From assembly GCA_905198155.1 (NCBI GenBank), contig CAJKBQ010000029.1, positions 1 to 32,046 on the forward strand: DNA of 32,046 nucleotides, read 5' to 3'. The position numbers were made by a program, and so were the translations under genes. The stretch is from an uncultured Eubacteriales bacterium. GTDB lineage: Bacteria > Bacillota > Clostridia > Oscillospirales > Acutalibacteraceae. This document shows, piece by piece, positions 15,030-23,772 of the stretch; position 1 is the first letter of the stretch, and the number at the start of each line of letters is the position of its first letter. The notes under the pieces were generated by a model that made no database searches, was not told where the DNA came from, and saw only the letters and a program-made list of their open reading frames with translations.

Positions 15030-15586
15030 GCGCGATCACCCTCCTGTTCGCCCGGCTCCGAAGGATTGCGGATTTCGTACCATTTGACGTCGCACAGCGC
15101 ATCGGAGTCGAATTTGACCTGCGACTTGGAGAAATGCGTGAATACCATCCCGCATTTTTCCATCACGCGGCCGGACGCCGGGTTGTTCACGTTGTGCTCG
15201 GCCTGCACCACTTGGACGCCGTCCGCGAACAGCCGGTCGATCACGGCGCGCAGCGCTTCGGTGACGTACCCGTGGTTCCAGTAATCGCGCGCCAGCACAT
15301 AGCCGATGGTCGCCGTTTTCCCGTCGGCGGACAGCGCTACCGCATCGATCATCCCGATGAGGGTGTGATCTGCGCGCAATTCAATGCCCCAGCGGTAGTC
15401 GAACCCGCCGTCCGCCGCGGCTTGAAGCTGCGCCATCCATGCTTTTGTGGTTTCTACGTTGGGGTGCGGCGCCCAGCGGCAATATTGGGCGACTTGCGGG
15501 TCGTGCGTCCAGCGGGCATAGACCTCCGGTGCGTCCTGCATCGTCAGCGGGCGCAGCGTCAGTCGGTCGGTTTGGATGATGCTCAT
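15026..15586 (-). CDS. GNAT family N-acetyltransferase (RimJ/RimL type)
   Basis: This 186-residue protein begins MSIIQTDRLTLRPLTMQDAPEVYARW, the usual first strand of RimJ/RimL-type GNAT enzymes. It has LIGMIDAVAL and the acetyl-CoA-binding stretch ATIGYVLARDYWNHGYVTEA near residue 95. The closing part, NVNNPASGRVMEKCGMV, is typical of the group. These enzymes transfer an acetyl group to protein N-termini, amino acids or small amines; the substrate is not predictable here. AAGGAG lies 9 bases before the ATG. It follows the transporter gene by 19 bases and overlaps the GpsA-like gene by 4. Confidence 0.87.
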   Translation of the reverse strand: MSIIQTDRLTLRPLTMQDAPEVYARWTHDPQVAQYCRWAPHPNVETTKAWMAQLQAAADGGFDYRWGIELRADHTLIGMIDAVALSADGKTATIGYVLARDYWNHGYVTEALRAVIDRLFADGVQVVQAEHNVNNPASGRVMEKCGMVFTHFSKSQVKFDSDALCDVKWYEIRNPSEPGEQEGDRA

Positions 15587-15605
15587 GTTGATTTCTCCTT
15601 CATTA

Positions 15606-16463
15606 TTATATTACGGCGATCACGATGCCGGCACAGATGACCAGCGCGCAGAACAGCTTGTACCCAGTGTCCGATTCGCGGAACACGAACCGCCCGCCGA
15701 GGATGGTGACCAATGTGCCGGATTGCTTGATCAGCGTCATGACGGTGACGCGGCTGTCCGGCATCCCATTGGCGATGAACAGCGCCCGATCCGCCGCGAC
15801 GAACAGCACGCTCAGCAACAGAATCCAGTAATTTTTCCACACGTTCCGCCAGTCGATCCGGATTCGGCGAATCAGGACGTAGCCGCCGTACAGCGCGGTC
15901 AGGAACAGCATATACCAAAATTGCAGTTGGGCACTGGTGACGCTGCGCATCAGGACTTTGTCCATCGTGCCGGACACGGCGTTCAGCAGGCAGGAGATCA
16001 GCGACAGCAGCACGTACACCCATGTTCCGGCGTCGCCTGGCGCGGCCGGGACGGCGGGCGCTTTGCGGCAGCGCAGGAGCAGCAGCCCGCCGCACACCAG
16101 CGTCAGCCCCACGAGCTGCGCAGCGGACAGCGTTTCCCGCAGGAAAATCAGCCCCAGCGCGGTGGAAAACAATACGCGCGACAGATCCAGCACGCCGCAC
16201 AGGCTGATCGGCAGGTGTGCGATGGCGCGGAAACTGCAAATCCACGCGGCGAAGATGACGAGCGATTTAACGGCGATCCACGCGAGCAGCTGCGGTGCGA
16301 CGCCGCCTGCGCGCCGGACGTCCGGCGTAACCAGCAGGAACGAAACCAGCGTGTACAGAAACAGCACTTCCATCATGCCGCTGCGCTGCATGGCTTTTTT
16401 CTTGCAGATTTCGCGCGCGCCTTTTGCAAGGCCGTAAAATAAGACCAATGGGACCCATGTCAT
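15606..16463 (-). CDS. DMT-superfamily (EamA) transporter
   Basis: This 285-residue membrane protein has about ten hydrophobic segments in two homologous halves. The halves end in RETLSAAQLVGLTLVCGGLLLL (near residue 130) and FRESDTGYKLFCALVICAGIVIAVI (C-terminus). The repeated [R/F]RE...G...GGxxL pattern is the EamA signature of drug/metabolite transporters. Cargo is unknown. I choose ATG at 16463; AGGAG ends 12 bases before it. An in-frame ATG at 16475 directly touches that site, and the longest frame at 16532 lies upstream of the promoter start point. It is the first gene of an operon with the GNAT and GpsA-like genes. Confidence 0.83.
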   Translation of the reverse strand: MTWVPLVLFYGLAKGAREICKKKAMQRSGMMEVLFLYTLVSFLLVTPDVRRAGGVAPQLLAWIAVKSLVIFAAWICSFRAIAHLPISLCGVLDLSRVLFSTALGLIFLRETLSAAQLVGLTLVCGGLLLLRCRKAPAVPAAPGDAGTWVYVLLSLISCLLNAVSGTMDKVLMRSVTSAQLQFWYMLFLTALYGGYVLIRRIRIDWRNVWKNYWILLLSVLFVAADRALFIANGMPDSRVTVMTLIKQSGTLVTILGGRFVFRESDTGYKLFCALVICAGIVIAVI

Positions 16464-16503
16464 GCGACGAACCATCTCCTGCGGACAAAATCGGTAGAAG
16501 CCT

Positions 16504-16532
16504 ATTATAACAAATTTTCCGGCCAAACGCAA
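16504..16532 (-). promoter_or_regulatory. Promoter of the transporter/GNAT/GpsA-like operon
   Basis: On the minus strand a perfect TATAAT (16509-16504) lies 17 bases after TTGCGT (16532-16527), a -35 that matches only its first three bases. It sits in the 104-base gap after the membrane-bound AraC regulator gene, on the same strand. I see no clear terminator in that gap, so read-through is possible. Confidence 0.7.
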
Positions 16533-16567
16533 GCATTTGGTCGGAAAAGTCGGGATTTGATGCGGCG

Positions 16568-18916
16568 CTACAAAATATCGTCCTCGTCCGGTCGGATTTC
16601 GGACGCGGCCGGGCCGATGGGGTGCAAGAACGAAAACGGCGTGGGGTCGTGGCTGGGGTAACGGAACGGCAGCGTGTCCAAGCGCCCTTCGTGCGCGGCG
16701 CGGCGGACTTCCATCGCGCTGACGCGGAAGATGGATTTGAATTTTTTGCTGTAATTGGCTTTGTCTACGTACCCCGCCATGCGGAACACTTCGCCGATGG
16801 GAAGATCGGTTTCAACCAGCAGGGTTTGGACTTTCGACATTCGCAGCGCGGTGATATATTCCATGTATTTGACGCCCAATTGGGTGCGGAAAAGATTGCT
16901 GAGGTAGTTTTTGGAAAGATTTACATAGTCGGCGACTTCTTCGAGCGACAGGTCGTATTGATTGTAGTGCGCGTCGATGTATGCGACGGCTTTTTCAAAG
17001 TGCGACTCCCGCGTGCGCAGCGCGCAGTACCGCGTGATGAGGTCGTGCAGGCCGGTGGAAAACGACGAGGGGTCGGTGGGGTCGAACCGGATGGCTTCCT
17101 CCACATAGTCCGACGGGCAGTTGTCGGTGGTCAGCCGCGCGATGACGGCCTGCAAAATGCAGTAGCGCAGGTAGCGCTGGTTTTCGGCGGAATCGCAGCC
17201 GGAGGCGATGGCGTATTCCATGCGGTCCAGCGCTTCGATGGCGGCGGTGACGCGCTTTTTTTGGAGCGCGGCGGTCAGCGCCTGCAAGTTGGCGGGATCC
17301 AGATTGGTGGTCACGGAGGCTTTGCGCGCCAGATGCTCCCAGTATGCCAGCTGCACATGGCCGCCGTCGTCCTCCATTTTTTCCATGGTCCACGTGGCTT
17401 CCATATATGCCTGGCTGGCCAGGCGCAGGTCGTCGTACACGCTGCTCATTGCGATTTGGATTCGCCCGGCGTTGACGGTGTCGATCACGTCGGCGAATTT
17501 GGCGGCCAGCCGGTCGCGCAGCCGCATCGTGGGGTCAGCGCACGGCAGTTCGGCCAGGAATACGATGACGCGCCGCCCGTTGATGACGATTTCGGTGTGC
17601 AGGTCGCCGCGCATATATTCGTCCACGGCGTCCAGCTGCGATTCACGCTCCACGGACAGACAGCCAATATAATAGTTTTTTTCGCACAAGATTAATCCGC
17701 AGAATTCGAGCAGCTGCACGATGGCCGCGGGCTGCTGGATGGCACCGCGGAAGATCAGCTGAGCGGCCTGGCGTTTGAGTTTGGTCTGGTAGGCGCGCAT
17801 TCCGCGCTGGAACTCGGATTTTTCGCGGATCACGGCCTGCGCGCGGTCGAACAGCCGGGTGAAGAATCCGAACCGCGGCGGCTGCACGTCCTCGCCGGCG
17901 AGCATCCGTTCGAGCGCGGAGATTTGCTGCTGCTGACTGCGGCTGAACAGCAGCGCCAGCAGCAGCGATACCACCGACGCCGCGCTGTACAGCACGATGC
18001 TGTTGCGCTGCCAGCGGTTGATGTCGCGGTAGAATTCGTCGGAGGGGTAGAATACGTCGATGGTCAGGTTGGAAACCGGCGCGGTGTGCGAAATGGCGAT
18101 GTATTTTTCGGAATTTTCCGGGATTTCTTTCGGCTCGATCAAAACCGCGGGCGTATTGCCGCCGCCCACGTAGCAAAGCGTCCCGCGGTCTTCAAACCGG
18201 AACCGAATGTATGACCCGCTCATATTGGTGAATTGTTTCAGCAGTCCGGAAAGCGCCGAGTCCGACAGCAGCAGATTCATCGACGCGCCGGTCGCGGTGC
18301 GGCCCATATCGACGGGGACATGAATCAGCAGCCGGATGCGGCCGTCGGTCATTTGCAGCGGCGCGAAGAACGTGCGCGCTTCGGACAGCGAGGCCGTGGC
18401 CGTTGCGGCGTCTTTTTCGCTGAGGAAAAGAATCCCGCGGAAGTACGCGTTCTGGCTGGTCAGCCCGATTCGGGAGTAAAGTTTGCCGCGCCCGTAGTAT
18501 ACAAATACGTCCGTTACGTCTGAATTGATGAACGAACCTTGCAGCAGCGCGATCCCGTTGTGCGCGACGGCGTCGTTATCGACCATTTGACCGGGGCGCA
18601 GGTCGCGCTGTGTGGACAGCACGACCGCGTTTTGGACGTAGGAAGTGAACTGCGTGTCAAAATTTTCTGCGATTGTGACAAGCTGCTGCTTCCAGCGGGC
18701 TTCTTCCCGATCTTTTTGCGCGTCGAGGACGGATTGGCCGCCGAAAAAGCTGATGAATATGGTGGGGATCAGGATCCCGCAGTAGACTAAGATGAAGCGG
18801 GACATACTGATGGCGCTGTTTTCGGCGGAATCGGATTCCGATTTGTCGGATTTACGGGATTTGCGGGGTTCACGGGGTTTCCGCGGTTCACGCGGATCGC
18901 GCGGTTTGCGATGCAT
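16568..18916 (-). CDS. Membrane-bound AraC-family transcriptional regulator (YesN-like sensor)
   Basis: In this 782-residue protein the N-terminal tail is basic, with eight R-x-P/S-like triplets at residues 3-26. A membrane helix follows at about 39-60, then an extracytoplasmic sensor domain of about 240 residues. A second helix (NSIVLYSAASVVSLLLALLFS) is near 310, then a cytoplasmic linker. Two AraC helix-turn-helix units close the protein at about 640-740, including LSLEEVADYVNLSKNYLSNLFR and the FRMAGYVDKANYSKKFK motif. Such proteins sense an outside sugar or lipoprotein and switch on neighbouring transport genes. AAGGAG is 8 bases before the ATG. It ends the importer/glycosidase gene cluster, which it probably regulates. 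The tail after the DNA-binding domain (about 40 residues, Pro/His/Asp-rich) has no known role. Confidence 0.85.
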   Translation of the reverse strand: MHRKPRDPREPRKPREPRKSRKSDKSESDSAENSAISMSRFILVYCGILIPTIFISFFGGQSVLDAQKDREEARWKQQLVTIAENFDTQFTSYVQNAVVLSTQRDLRPGQMVDNDAVAHNGIALLQGSFINSDVTDVFVYYGRGKLYSRIGLTSQNAYFRGILFLSEKDAATATASLSEARTFFAPLQMTDGRIRLLIHVPVDMGRTATGASMNLLLSDSALSGLLKQFTNMSGSYIRFRFEDRGTLCYVGGGNTPAVLIEPKEIPENSEKYIAISHTAPVSNLTIDVFYPSDEFYRDINRWQRNSIVLYSAASVVSLLLALLFSRSQQQQISALERMLAGEDVQPPRFGFFTRLFDRAQAVIREKSEFQRGMRAYQTKLKRQAAQLIFRGAIQQPAAIVQLLEFCGLILCEKNYYIGCLSVERESQLDAVDEYMRGDLHTEIVINGRRVIVFLAELPCADPTMRLRDRLAAKFADVIDTVNAGRIQIAMSSVYDDLRLASQAYMEATWTMEKMEDDGGHVQLAYWEHLARKASVTTNLDPANLQALTAALQKKRVTAAIEALDRMEYAIASGCDSAENQRYLRYCILQAVIARLTTDNCPSDYVEEAIRFDPTDPSSFSTGLHDLITRYCALRTRESHFEKAVAYIDAHYNQYDLSLEEVADYVNLSKNYLSNLFRTQLGVKYMEYITALRMSKVQTLLVETDLPIGEVFRMAGYVDKANYSKKFKSIFRVSAMEVRRAAHEGRLDTLPFRYPSHDPTPFSFLHPIGPAASEIRPDEDDIL
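18839..18910 (-). repeat. 9-bp coding repeat giving basic triplets in the regulator N-terminus
   Basis: Eight consecutive 9-base units encode triplets RKP RDP REP RKP REP RKS RKS DKS. The repeats lie just before the first membrane helix, so the stretch would stay in the cytoplasm. Short tandem units like this can change in copy number by slippage. Confidence 0.75.
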
Positions 18917-18942
18917 AGGGGCGGCTCCTTTGCTGTAAATTT

Positions 18943-20868
18943 TTATTGATGGGACGCGGTGGTGCAGACCAGTGCGCAGCCTAGTGGGGCGATGGCGTCA
19001 ATTTGGATGGTGCGCGCGTCGAGGGCGCGGCCGGTTCCGATGACGAAGCGGGCGGCGGCCGGCGCGGGGAGAGTGACGGTCAGGTCTTCGACCGGGTCGG
19101 CACCGAGGTTGAAATACGCGAGCGCCGCGCGGTCGCCCTGCTGCTTCCAGATGACGTACAGGTGCGGGTGCGGCTCGGCGGCGGTAGGGATTGCTGCGCC
19201 GCTCAGCCACGGAATCTGCGCGGTCAGCTGCGCGCCGCGTTCATCGGACAGCAGCACGCCCGCGCTGTACGGCTGCTCCGCGACGGAGAAGGCCAGTACA
19301 AAAAAGCGCTGTCCGGCCGCATTTTGGTATCGATATGCCGCCGGGGCGGGATCGCCGTTGCCGACGAACCAGCTTTGCGGTTTCGCGCCGGGCGCAGTGG
19401 CGAGGCGATACAGCGCGCACTGGCAGTACAGCGGGCGGGGGCCGACGGCGGGGTCAAACAGCTCCTGGACGGAATTGCCAAACGGCTGTGCGTCGCGCAG
19501 GCCGACATCGACACCGGCGCGCTGCAAAATCTGCGCGGCCTGCAAGTCCAGAATCAGGCCATGGCTCAGCGCGGATTCCGGCAGATATTTCGCGTGCTCG
19601 CCGCACACCATGCCGCACACACCGTCGCCGCTGTACACGGTGGGGATGGCGTGCGGCGCGAGGAGGAGCGACGCCTGGTGGAACCAGCGCTGCAGCACGC
19701 CCGGAACGCCGGGGTAATCCGCCGGGAGGTCGGCGTCGGCGAGGGTGCGCATGGATTCGTAGATTCGCACCCCGGCGGGCTGCAAATCGTCCATTTCCTG
19801 GGAAATTTTCTCATACAGCGGGCGATTGCGGCGGTGGGCTTTGAGATAGCCTTGCTCCACGTCGGGGGTTTGGTTGTAGTCGAAGAGGTATTTCAGCGCG
19901 TCGGTGGGGGCGGCGGCGTGGGTGGCGAGGTCGAATGCTTCCACATAAGCCGCCGGGGTATGAACGCAGGCGCGGGGGTGGGTATCGACTTCGGTGAATA
20001 GCTCGATGCCGCTGTCGGCACCCCACGATTGCTGCTGGCGGACGGTTTCCAGCACCACTTCCATCGGCAGCCGCCCGAACCGCTGACCCGGAATCCAGTA
20101 CGGCGCGCCGGTAAGGCGCAGGAACGGTTTGGTATGCCCGGCCAGGTCGCGGGTCAGGGTGAACGCATCGACGCCTTCCGCGTCAAACGACGTGTATCCG
20201 GCGCAGAAGCCCATCCGCACGGCGGGATCCACTGCATCCACGGCGGCGCGCAGCTGCTGGCAGAACGTGCGGAGCGTGCCGCCCATCAGGTCGAGCCATG
20301 CGCGGCGGAGGGCGTTGCCGGGGCCGGTGAAAAGCGCGTTTTCCAGCGACGCGCGGTCAATATCCCGGCCGATGCGCCGGCGGAACTGCTGCATATGGCG
20401 GTCGCACGCGCAGCCCAGACCGGGGCGGACGGACAGCACCAGTTCGTCGTCCAGCATAATCCGCCGGACGCCGGTGCGCGCCAGATCCGCGACGGTGCGG
20501 CACATGATTTCCGCAAAGCGCGGGTCGGTGGGGCAGAAGGCGTCCTGCGCGACTTTGCCGTCGATGGACTGGATGTGCGTCAGCTCGGCGGCGATGGATT
20601 GATTTTCGGGGTTTGTTTTGCCGCCGTAGCCGAGGGTGGGGATCCAGACGGCGGGCTCGATGCCGATTTCCGTCAATTGGGCGGCCATTTCGGTCAGGCG
20701 GGCCAGAAAGGCGCGGTAGGTTTCGTCCGGGGCGAAGGGGACGCGGTTGCCGCTGACGTTCGACGGCACAACAAATACGGTGGACGCGCCCAGCTCGGTG
20801 AGCGTTTGCTTCATGCGGTCGAACCGCGGTTGGTCGAGGGTGCCAATGGGGAATAAGTATTGGTTCAT
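18943..20868 (-). CDS. Probable glycoside hydrolase of unrecognised family (TIM-barrel type)
   Basis: I do not recognise the family of this 641-residue protein. The first 330 residues look like a TIM barrel. RIMLDDELVLS (E142, after D140 D141) precedes GCACDRHMQQF, a Cys-x-Cys pattern seen in GH42-like and related enzymes, and SGIELFTEVDTHPR (E289, E293) comes 150 residues later. That spacing fits the acid/base and nucleophile of retaining clan A glycosidases. A middle part with DYPGVPGVLQRWFHQASLL and a C-terminal beta-rich part follow. There is no signal peptide, so it is cytoplasmic. ATG at 20868 has AAGGAG 10 bases before it. It sits between the importer and its regulator, so it probably degrades the imported sugar. 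The enzyme class is inference. Confidence 0.55.
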   Translation of the reverse strand: MNQYLFPIGTLDQPRFDRMKQTLTELGASTVFVVPSNVSGNRVPFAPDETYRAFLARLTEMAAQLTEIGIEPAVWIPTLGYGGKTNPENQSIAAELTHIQSIDGKVAQDAFCPTDPRFAEIMCRTVADLARTGVRRIMLDDELVLSVRPGLGCACDRHMQQFRRRIGRDIDRASLENALFTGPGNALRRAWLDLMGGTLRTFCQQLRAAVDAVDPAVRMGFCAGYTSFDAEGVDAFTLTRDLAGHTKPFLRLTGAPYWIPGQRFGRLPMEVVLETVRQQQSWGADSGIELFTEVDTHPRACVHTPAAYVEAFDLATHAAAPTDALKYLFDYNQTPDVEQGYLKAHRRNRPLYEKISQEMDDLQPAGVRIYESMRTLADADLPADYPGVPGVLQRWFHQASLLLAPHAIPTVYSGDGVCGMVCGEHAKYLPESALSHGLILDLQAAQILQRAGVDVGLRDAQPFGNSVQELFDPAVGPRPLYCQCALYRLATAPGAKPQSWFVGNGDPAPAAYRYQNAAGQRFFVLAFSVAEQPYSAGVLLSDERGAQLTAQIPWLSGAAIPTAAEPHPHLYVIWKQQGDRAALAYFNLGADPVEDLTVTLPAPAAARFVIGTGRALDARTIQIDAIAPLGCALVCTTASHQ

Positions 20869-20922
20869 GGTCGGGATACTCCTTCGATTTTTTGTTTTGC
20901 GGAACCGGCGGTTCCGGGGAAT

Positions 20923-20951
20923 ATCATAGCACATTGCGGATGGGATTGCAA
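20923..20951 (-). promoter_or_regulatory. Internal promoter of the probable glycoside hydrolase gene
   Basis: On the minus strand TTGCAA (20951-20946) and TATGAT (20928-20923) are 17 bases apart, with TGC directly before the -10. Just upstream of the -35 is a small palindrome, TTTTG-CA-CAAAA (20956-20967). The promoter lets the hydrolase and regulator genes be expressed apart from the importer genes. Confidence 0.8.
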
Positions 20952-20966
20952 GTCATTTTGCACAAA

Positions 20967-21012
20967 ACCGGCGTGTTTTTTTGGTGGGAGGAATCTCTTT
21001 TTTTGCGCCGGT
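20967..21012 (-). terminator. Possible terminator/attenuator after the binding-protein gene
   Basis: ACCGGCG and CGCCGGT (7 bp) on either side of a 32-base A-rich loop are followed on the minus strand by TTTTG. The stem is short for so long a loop, so efficiency is doubtful. A second inverted repeat (AAATTCCC/GGGAATTT, about 21028-21055) lies closer to the stop codon but has a poor T-tract. Confidence 0.35.
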
Positions 21013-21083
21013 GAATGCACGAAATTCCCACGGCAGACGGGGAATTTTTCCGACGGCTGCCGCAGGAGGCGGTTGGATTGTGT

Positions 21084-22769
21084 TTAGCTGTTTTTCATCA
21101 GACGGTCGTACGCGGCCTGTTCGATTTCGAGCAGACGGGACAGACCCATTTCGTTCATTTTGGCCTGGAAGTCGTTCCAGTTTTTATCGGTCAGTTCCAC
21201 CTGACCATTGATGAACGAGGTGTGCATTTGCTGCAAGTAGATGTTCAGGTCGGTTTGCAGCGATGTACGCTCTTTGGCTTCGCTTTCGGTGTAGGTCAGC
21301 GACGGGATCGTGTCATGGATTTTGTCTGCATTTTTCAGCAATTCCCATTCACGCGTTTGATGCTCGTATGAGGGATTGTTCCACATTTTTTCGAGAGTTG
21401 CGTCATCTGCTTCCATAATAGCCTGTTCTTGCGGAGCTGCAAGGTTTGTCCACAGGAAATTGGTGATTTTTCCAAGCTTTATGTCGTAATCCTTCGTTGA
21501 GGGGACTATTACGCCAAACTCATCTGCCGGTTTGTAGTCGAAGGATTCACCTTCAACACCGTACTGTGCCAAAATTATTCCATCGTCCGTAAACCAATAG
21601 TCCGTCATCCGGCAAATGGCTTCCGGATACTGTGTTTTGGCACTGATGAAATAGCGCACGCCACCAGTGAGCCCATCGCCCAGTGCATAGTGCCGACCTT
21701 TGTCAACCTCGGACTCGAAGGTCATGAGCATCTCGTAGTCGCCCCACACCGATTCGCCGGTTTTGCCAAGCGCGAAGTTCAGCCCAGCCCAGTCGCCGGC
21801 GAAGCCGACACGATCCGTTGCGATTTTGTCGCGATATTCCGCAGAGGATTGCGTGAAGGTGGTGGAATCCATCAGTCCGTCTGCCCACAGCGAATTCAGA
21901 TAGGTCATGTATTTCCGGTAGTTGTCGGTCGTTTCGTAAATACTGACTTTGCCGTTTTCATCTGCAAACAGCTGATAATCACACGCCGTGCTGTACAAGC
22001 CGAATGCAAATTTCAGTCCCCATTCCGCACGCTGTGCGCACTGTACGCCGAACGTGATGGACATCGGGATTTCATCGTTCGGGTCACCATTGCCGTTCGC
22101 GTCTTTTTCTTTGAATGCTTTTAGCACCTGACGCAGTTCTTCAACGGTATTCGGAACCTCCATGCCGACATTTTTGAGCCATTTTTTCGGCAGCCAAGCG
22201 TATCCAAGTAATGCGCGGGTGATGTAGCTGGTATTGGCGGAGTTCAGCCCGTACAGCGCGCCATCTTCTGTTTGATAGTACCGCAGATATGCCGGATTTT
22301 CTTTGGCATACGCTTGCAGATTCGGCATTAGATCCTTGTACTTGTTCATGTCGAGGAAGAAACCGTCTTTGCCGTTGGAGTCAATAACATTTTTGTTGTC
22401 CGTCTGTGCAGAAACAATCAGGTCGGGGAGTTTATCGTTCGACAGCATCAGCGCGAACTGGTTGTCCCACGCGTCTGCTTCGTACGGTGTGCAGTCCCAC
22501 TTGATGCCCAGCCGTTTTTCCACTTCTTTGACGAACACGGTTTGGTCCCAATCGTTGTGCCCGTCGTTTTTTCCGGACACGGTGATGGTGATGACGTCGT
22601 TGCAGATCGGCAATCCTTCTTTATTATAGTAGGATTTTTCCGTCTGCGACGTGCTGTCTTTGGATTCGGTGGGTGCGGTGGACGAAGCCGGTGTTTTCGC
22701 GCAGGCCGCGAGGCTCAGCACCAGCATCAGCGCCAGCAGCGCCGCCAGAATCCGTTTGGATGTTTTCAT
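21084..22769 (-). CDS. ABC transporter lipoprotein substrate-binding protein (LplA-type)
   Basis: This 561-residue secreted lipoprotein has a basic n-region (MKTSKR), a hydrophobic stretch and a lipobox LSLAAC with Cys23. A Ser/Thr-rich linker to about residue 50 precedes the mature domain. The large size and motifs such as WLPKKWLKNVGMEVPNTVEELRQVLKAFKEKD are typical of the 500-plus-residue binding proteins that go with LplB/YtcP permeases. These bind oligosaccharides. The start at 22769 has GGAGG 7 bases before it; the frame's ATG at 22784 has none. It follows permease 2 by 55 bases, in which a small hairpin occurs. It is the third gene of the importer operon. Confidence 0.9.
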   Translation of the reverse strand: MKTSKRILAALLALMLVLSLAACAKTPASSTAPTESKDSTSQTEKSYYNKEGLPICNDVITITVSGKNDGHNDWDQTVFVKEVEKRLGIKWDCTPYEADAWDNQFALMLSNDKLPDLIVSAQTDNKNVIDSNGKDGFFLDMNKYKDLMPNLQAYAKENPAYLRYYQTEDGALYGLNSANTSYITRALLGYAWLPKKWLKNVGMEVPNTVEELRQVLKAFKEKDANGNGDPNDEIPMSITFGVQCAQRAEWGLKFAFGLYSTACDYQLFADENGKVSIYETTDNYRKYMTYLNSLWADGLMDSTTFTQSSAEYRDKIATDRVGFAGDWAGLNFALGKTGESVWGDYEMLMTFESEVDKGRHYALGDGLTGGVRYFISAKTQYPEAICRMTDYWFTDDGIILAQYGVEGESFDYKPADEFGVIVPSTKDYDIKLGKITNFLWTNLAAPQEQAIMEADDATLEKMWNNPSYEHQTREWELLKNADKIHDTIPSLTYTESEAKERTSLQTDLNIYLQQMHTSFINGQVELTDKNWNDFQAKMNEMGLSRLLEIEQAAYDRLMKNS

Positions 22770-22800
22770 AGAGTTTCCTCCCAAAAAATATATTTCTCAA

Positions 22801-22816
22801 CCCATCCGCAAATGGG
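22801..22816 (-). other. Small hairpin between permease 2 and the binding-protein gene
   Basis: CCCAT (22801-22805) pairs with ATGGG (22812-22816). A T-rich stretch follows on the minus strand before the GGAGG of the binding-protein gene. It could protect or set levels of the downstream mRNA part, a common need for binding proteins, but it is only 5 bp long. Confidence 0.35.
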
Positions 22817-22824
22817 GAAGAGAC

Positions 22825-23751
22825 TTAACCTTTGACCGACCCGATCATCACGCCCTTGGCGAAGAATTTTTGCATCCAGGGGTAGATAATCATCATCGGA
22901 AGCGTTGATATGACGATCACGCCGTATTTAATCATGTCAGCGGTTTTCGATTGCTTATACAGTTCAGCAATATCTTCCTGACTTAGCGAAATACCGGTTT
23001 GCAGCAATTGCTCTGCAAATTTGCCTTGCACCAGAATTTCCCGCAAGAACACTTGCAGCGGATATTTGGCACGATCTTGAATATAAATCAGCGCGTTGAA
23101 ATACGAGTTCCAATGCCCAACGCCGTAGTACAGCGTGAGCACGGCGATGATGGGGGACGACAGCGGCAAAACGATTTTCAGGAAAATCCGGAAATCGGTG
23201 CAGCCGTCCAAAAACGACGCTTCGTGCAGTTCCCACGGGATGGAGTTCGCGAAAAACGTCCGCGCCACAATCAGGTTGTACACAGAAATACTCGTGTTCA
23301 GCACCAGTCCAATCCGCGAATCCAGCAGCCCCAGGTCGCGCATATTCAGGTAGCCGGGGATCAGCCCGCCGCTGAAATACATCGTGACCATAAAGATCGC
23401 CATAATCACGCCGCGGCTGCCCATGTCCCGCCGGGAAAGCGCATATGCGCACGGCAGCGTCAGGAACAGGTTCCACATGGTGCCCACGATGGTGTAAAAC
23501 AGGGTGTTGGCGTAGCCCGTCCAGATTTCTTTGTATTGCAGGATGAATTCGTACCCTTGGAACGTGGGGGAGATCGGGAACAGGATCATCTTGCCGGTGG
23601 ATACCGCCGTGGGGTCGCTGAACGACGCGCTCAGCACGAACAAAATGGGGTACAGCGTCGCAACGAAGAATAAGAAAAGCAGGAATCCGTTGAGGACAAC
23701 GAATACGCGGTCGCCGGGACTCATCCGGATACGCTTGGTATGCTTAGACAT
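22825..23751 (-). CDS. ABC transporter permease, YtcP/LplC-like
   Basis: This 308-residue protein has about six membrane helices. The EAA loop that docks the ATPase is near residue 190 (EASFLDGCTDFRIFLKIVLPLSSP). The first helix (FVVLNGFLLFLFFVATLYPILFVLSASFSDP) and the ending SVKG are typical of the second permease in LplB/YtcP pairs for complex sugars. AAGGAG lies about 12 bases before the ATG. The gap to permease 1 is 21 bases. No ATPase gene is present, and a shared MsmX-type ATPase elsewhere is expected from knowledge of the family. Confidence 0.9.
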   Translation of the reverse strand: MSKHTKRIRMSPGDRVFVVLNGFLLFLFFVATLYPILFVLSASFSDPTAVSTGKMILFPISPTFQGYEFILQYKEIWTGYANTLFYTIVGTMWNLFLTLPCAYALSRRDMGSRGVIMAIFMVTMYFSGGLIPGYLNMRDLGLLDSRIGLVLNTSISVYNLIVARTFFANSIPWELHEASFLDGCTDFRIFLKIVLPLSSPIIAVLTLYYGVGHWNSYFNALIYIQDRAKYPLQVFLREILVQGKFAEQLLQTGISLSQEDIAELYKQSKTADMIKYGVIVISTLPMMIIYPWMQKFFAKGVMIGSVKG

Positions 23752-23772
23752 CTGAAATAGCCGCTCCTTCCG

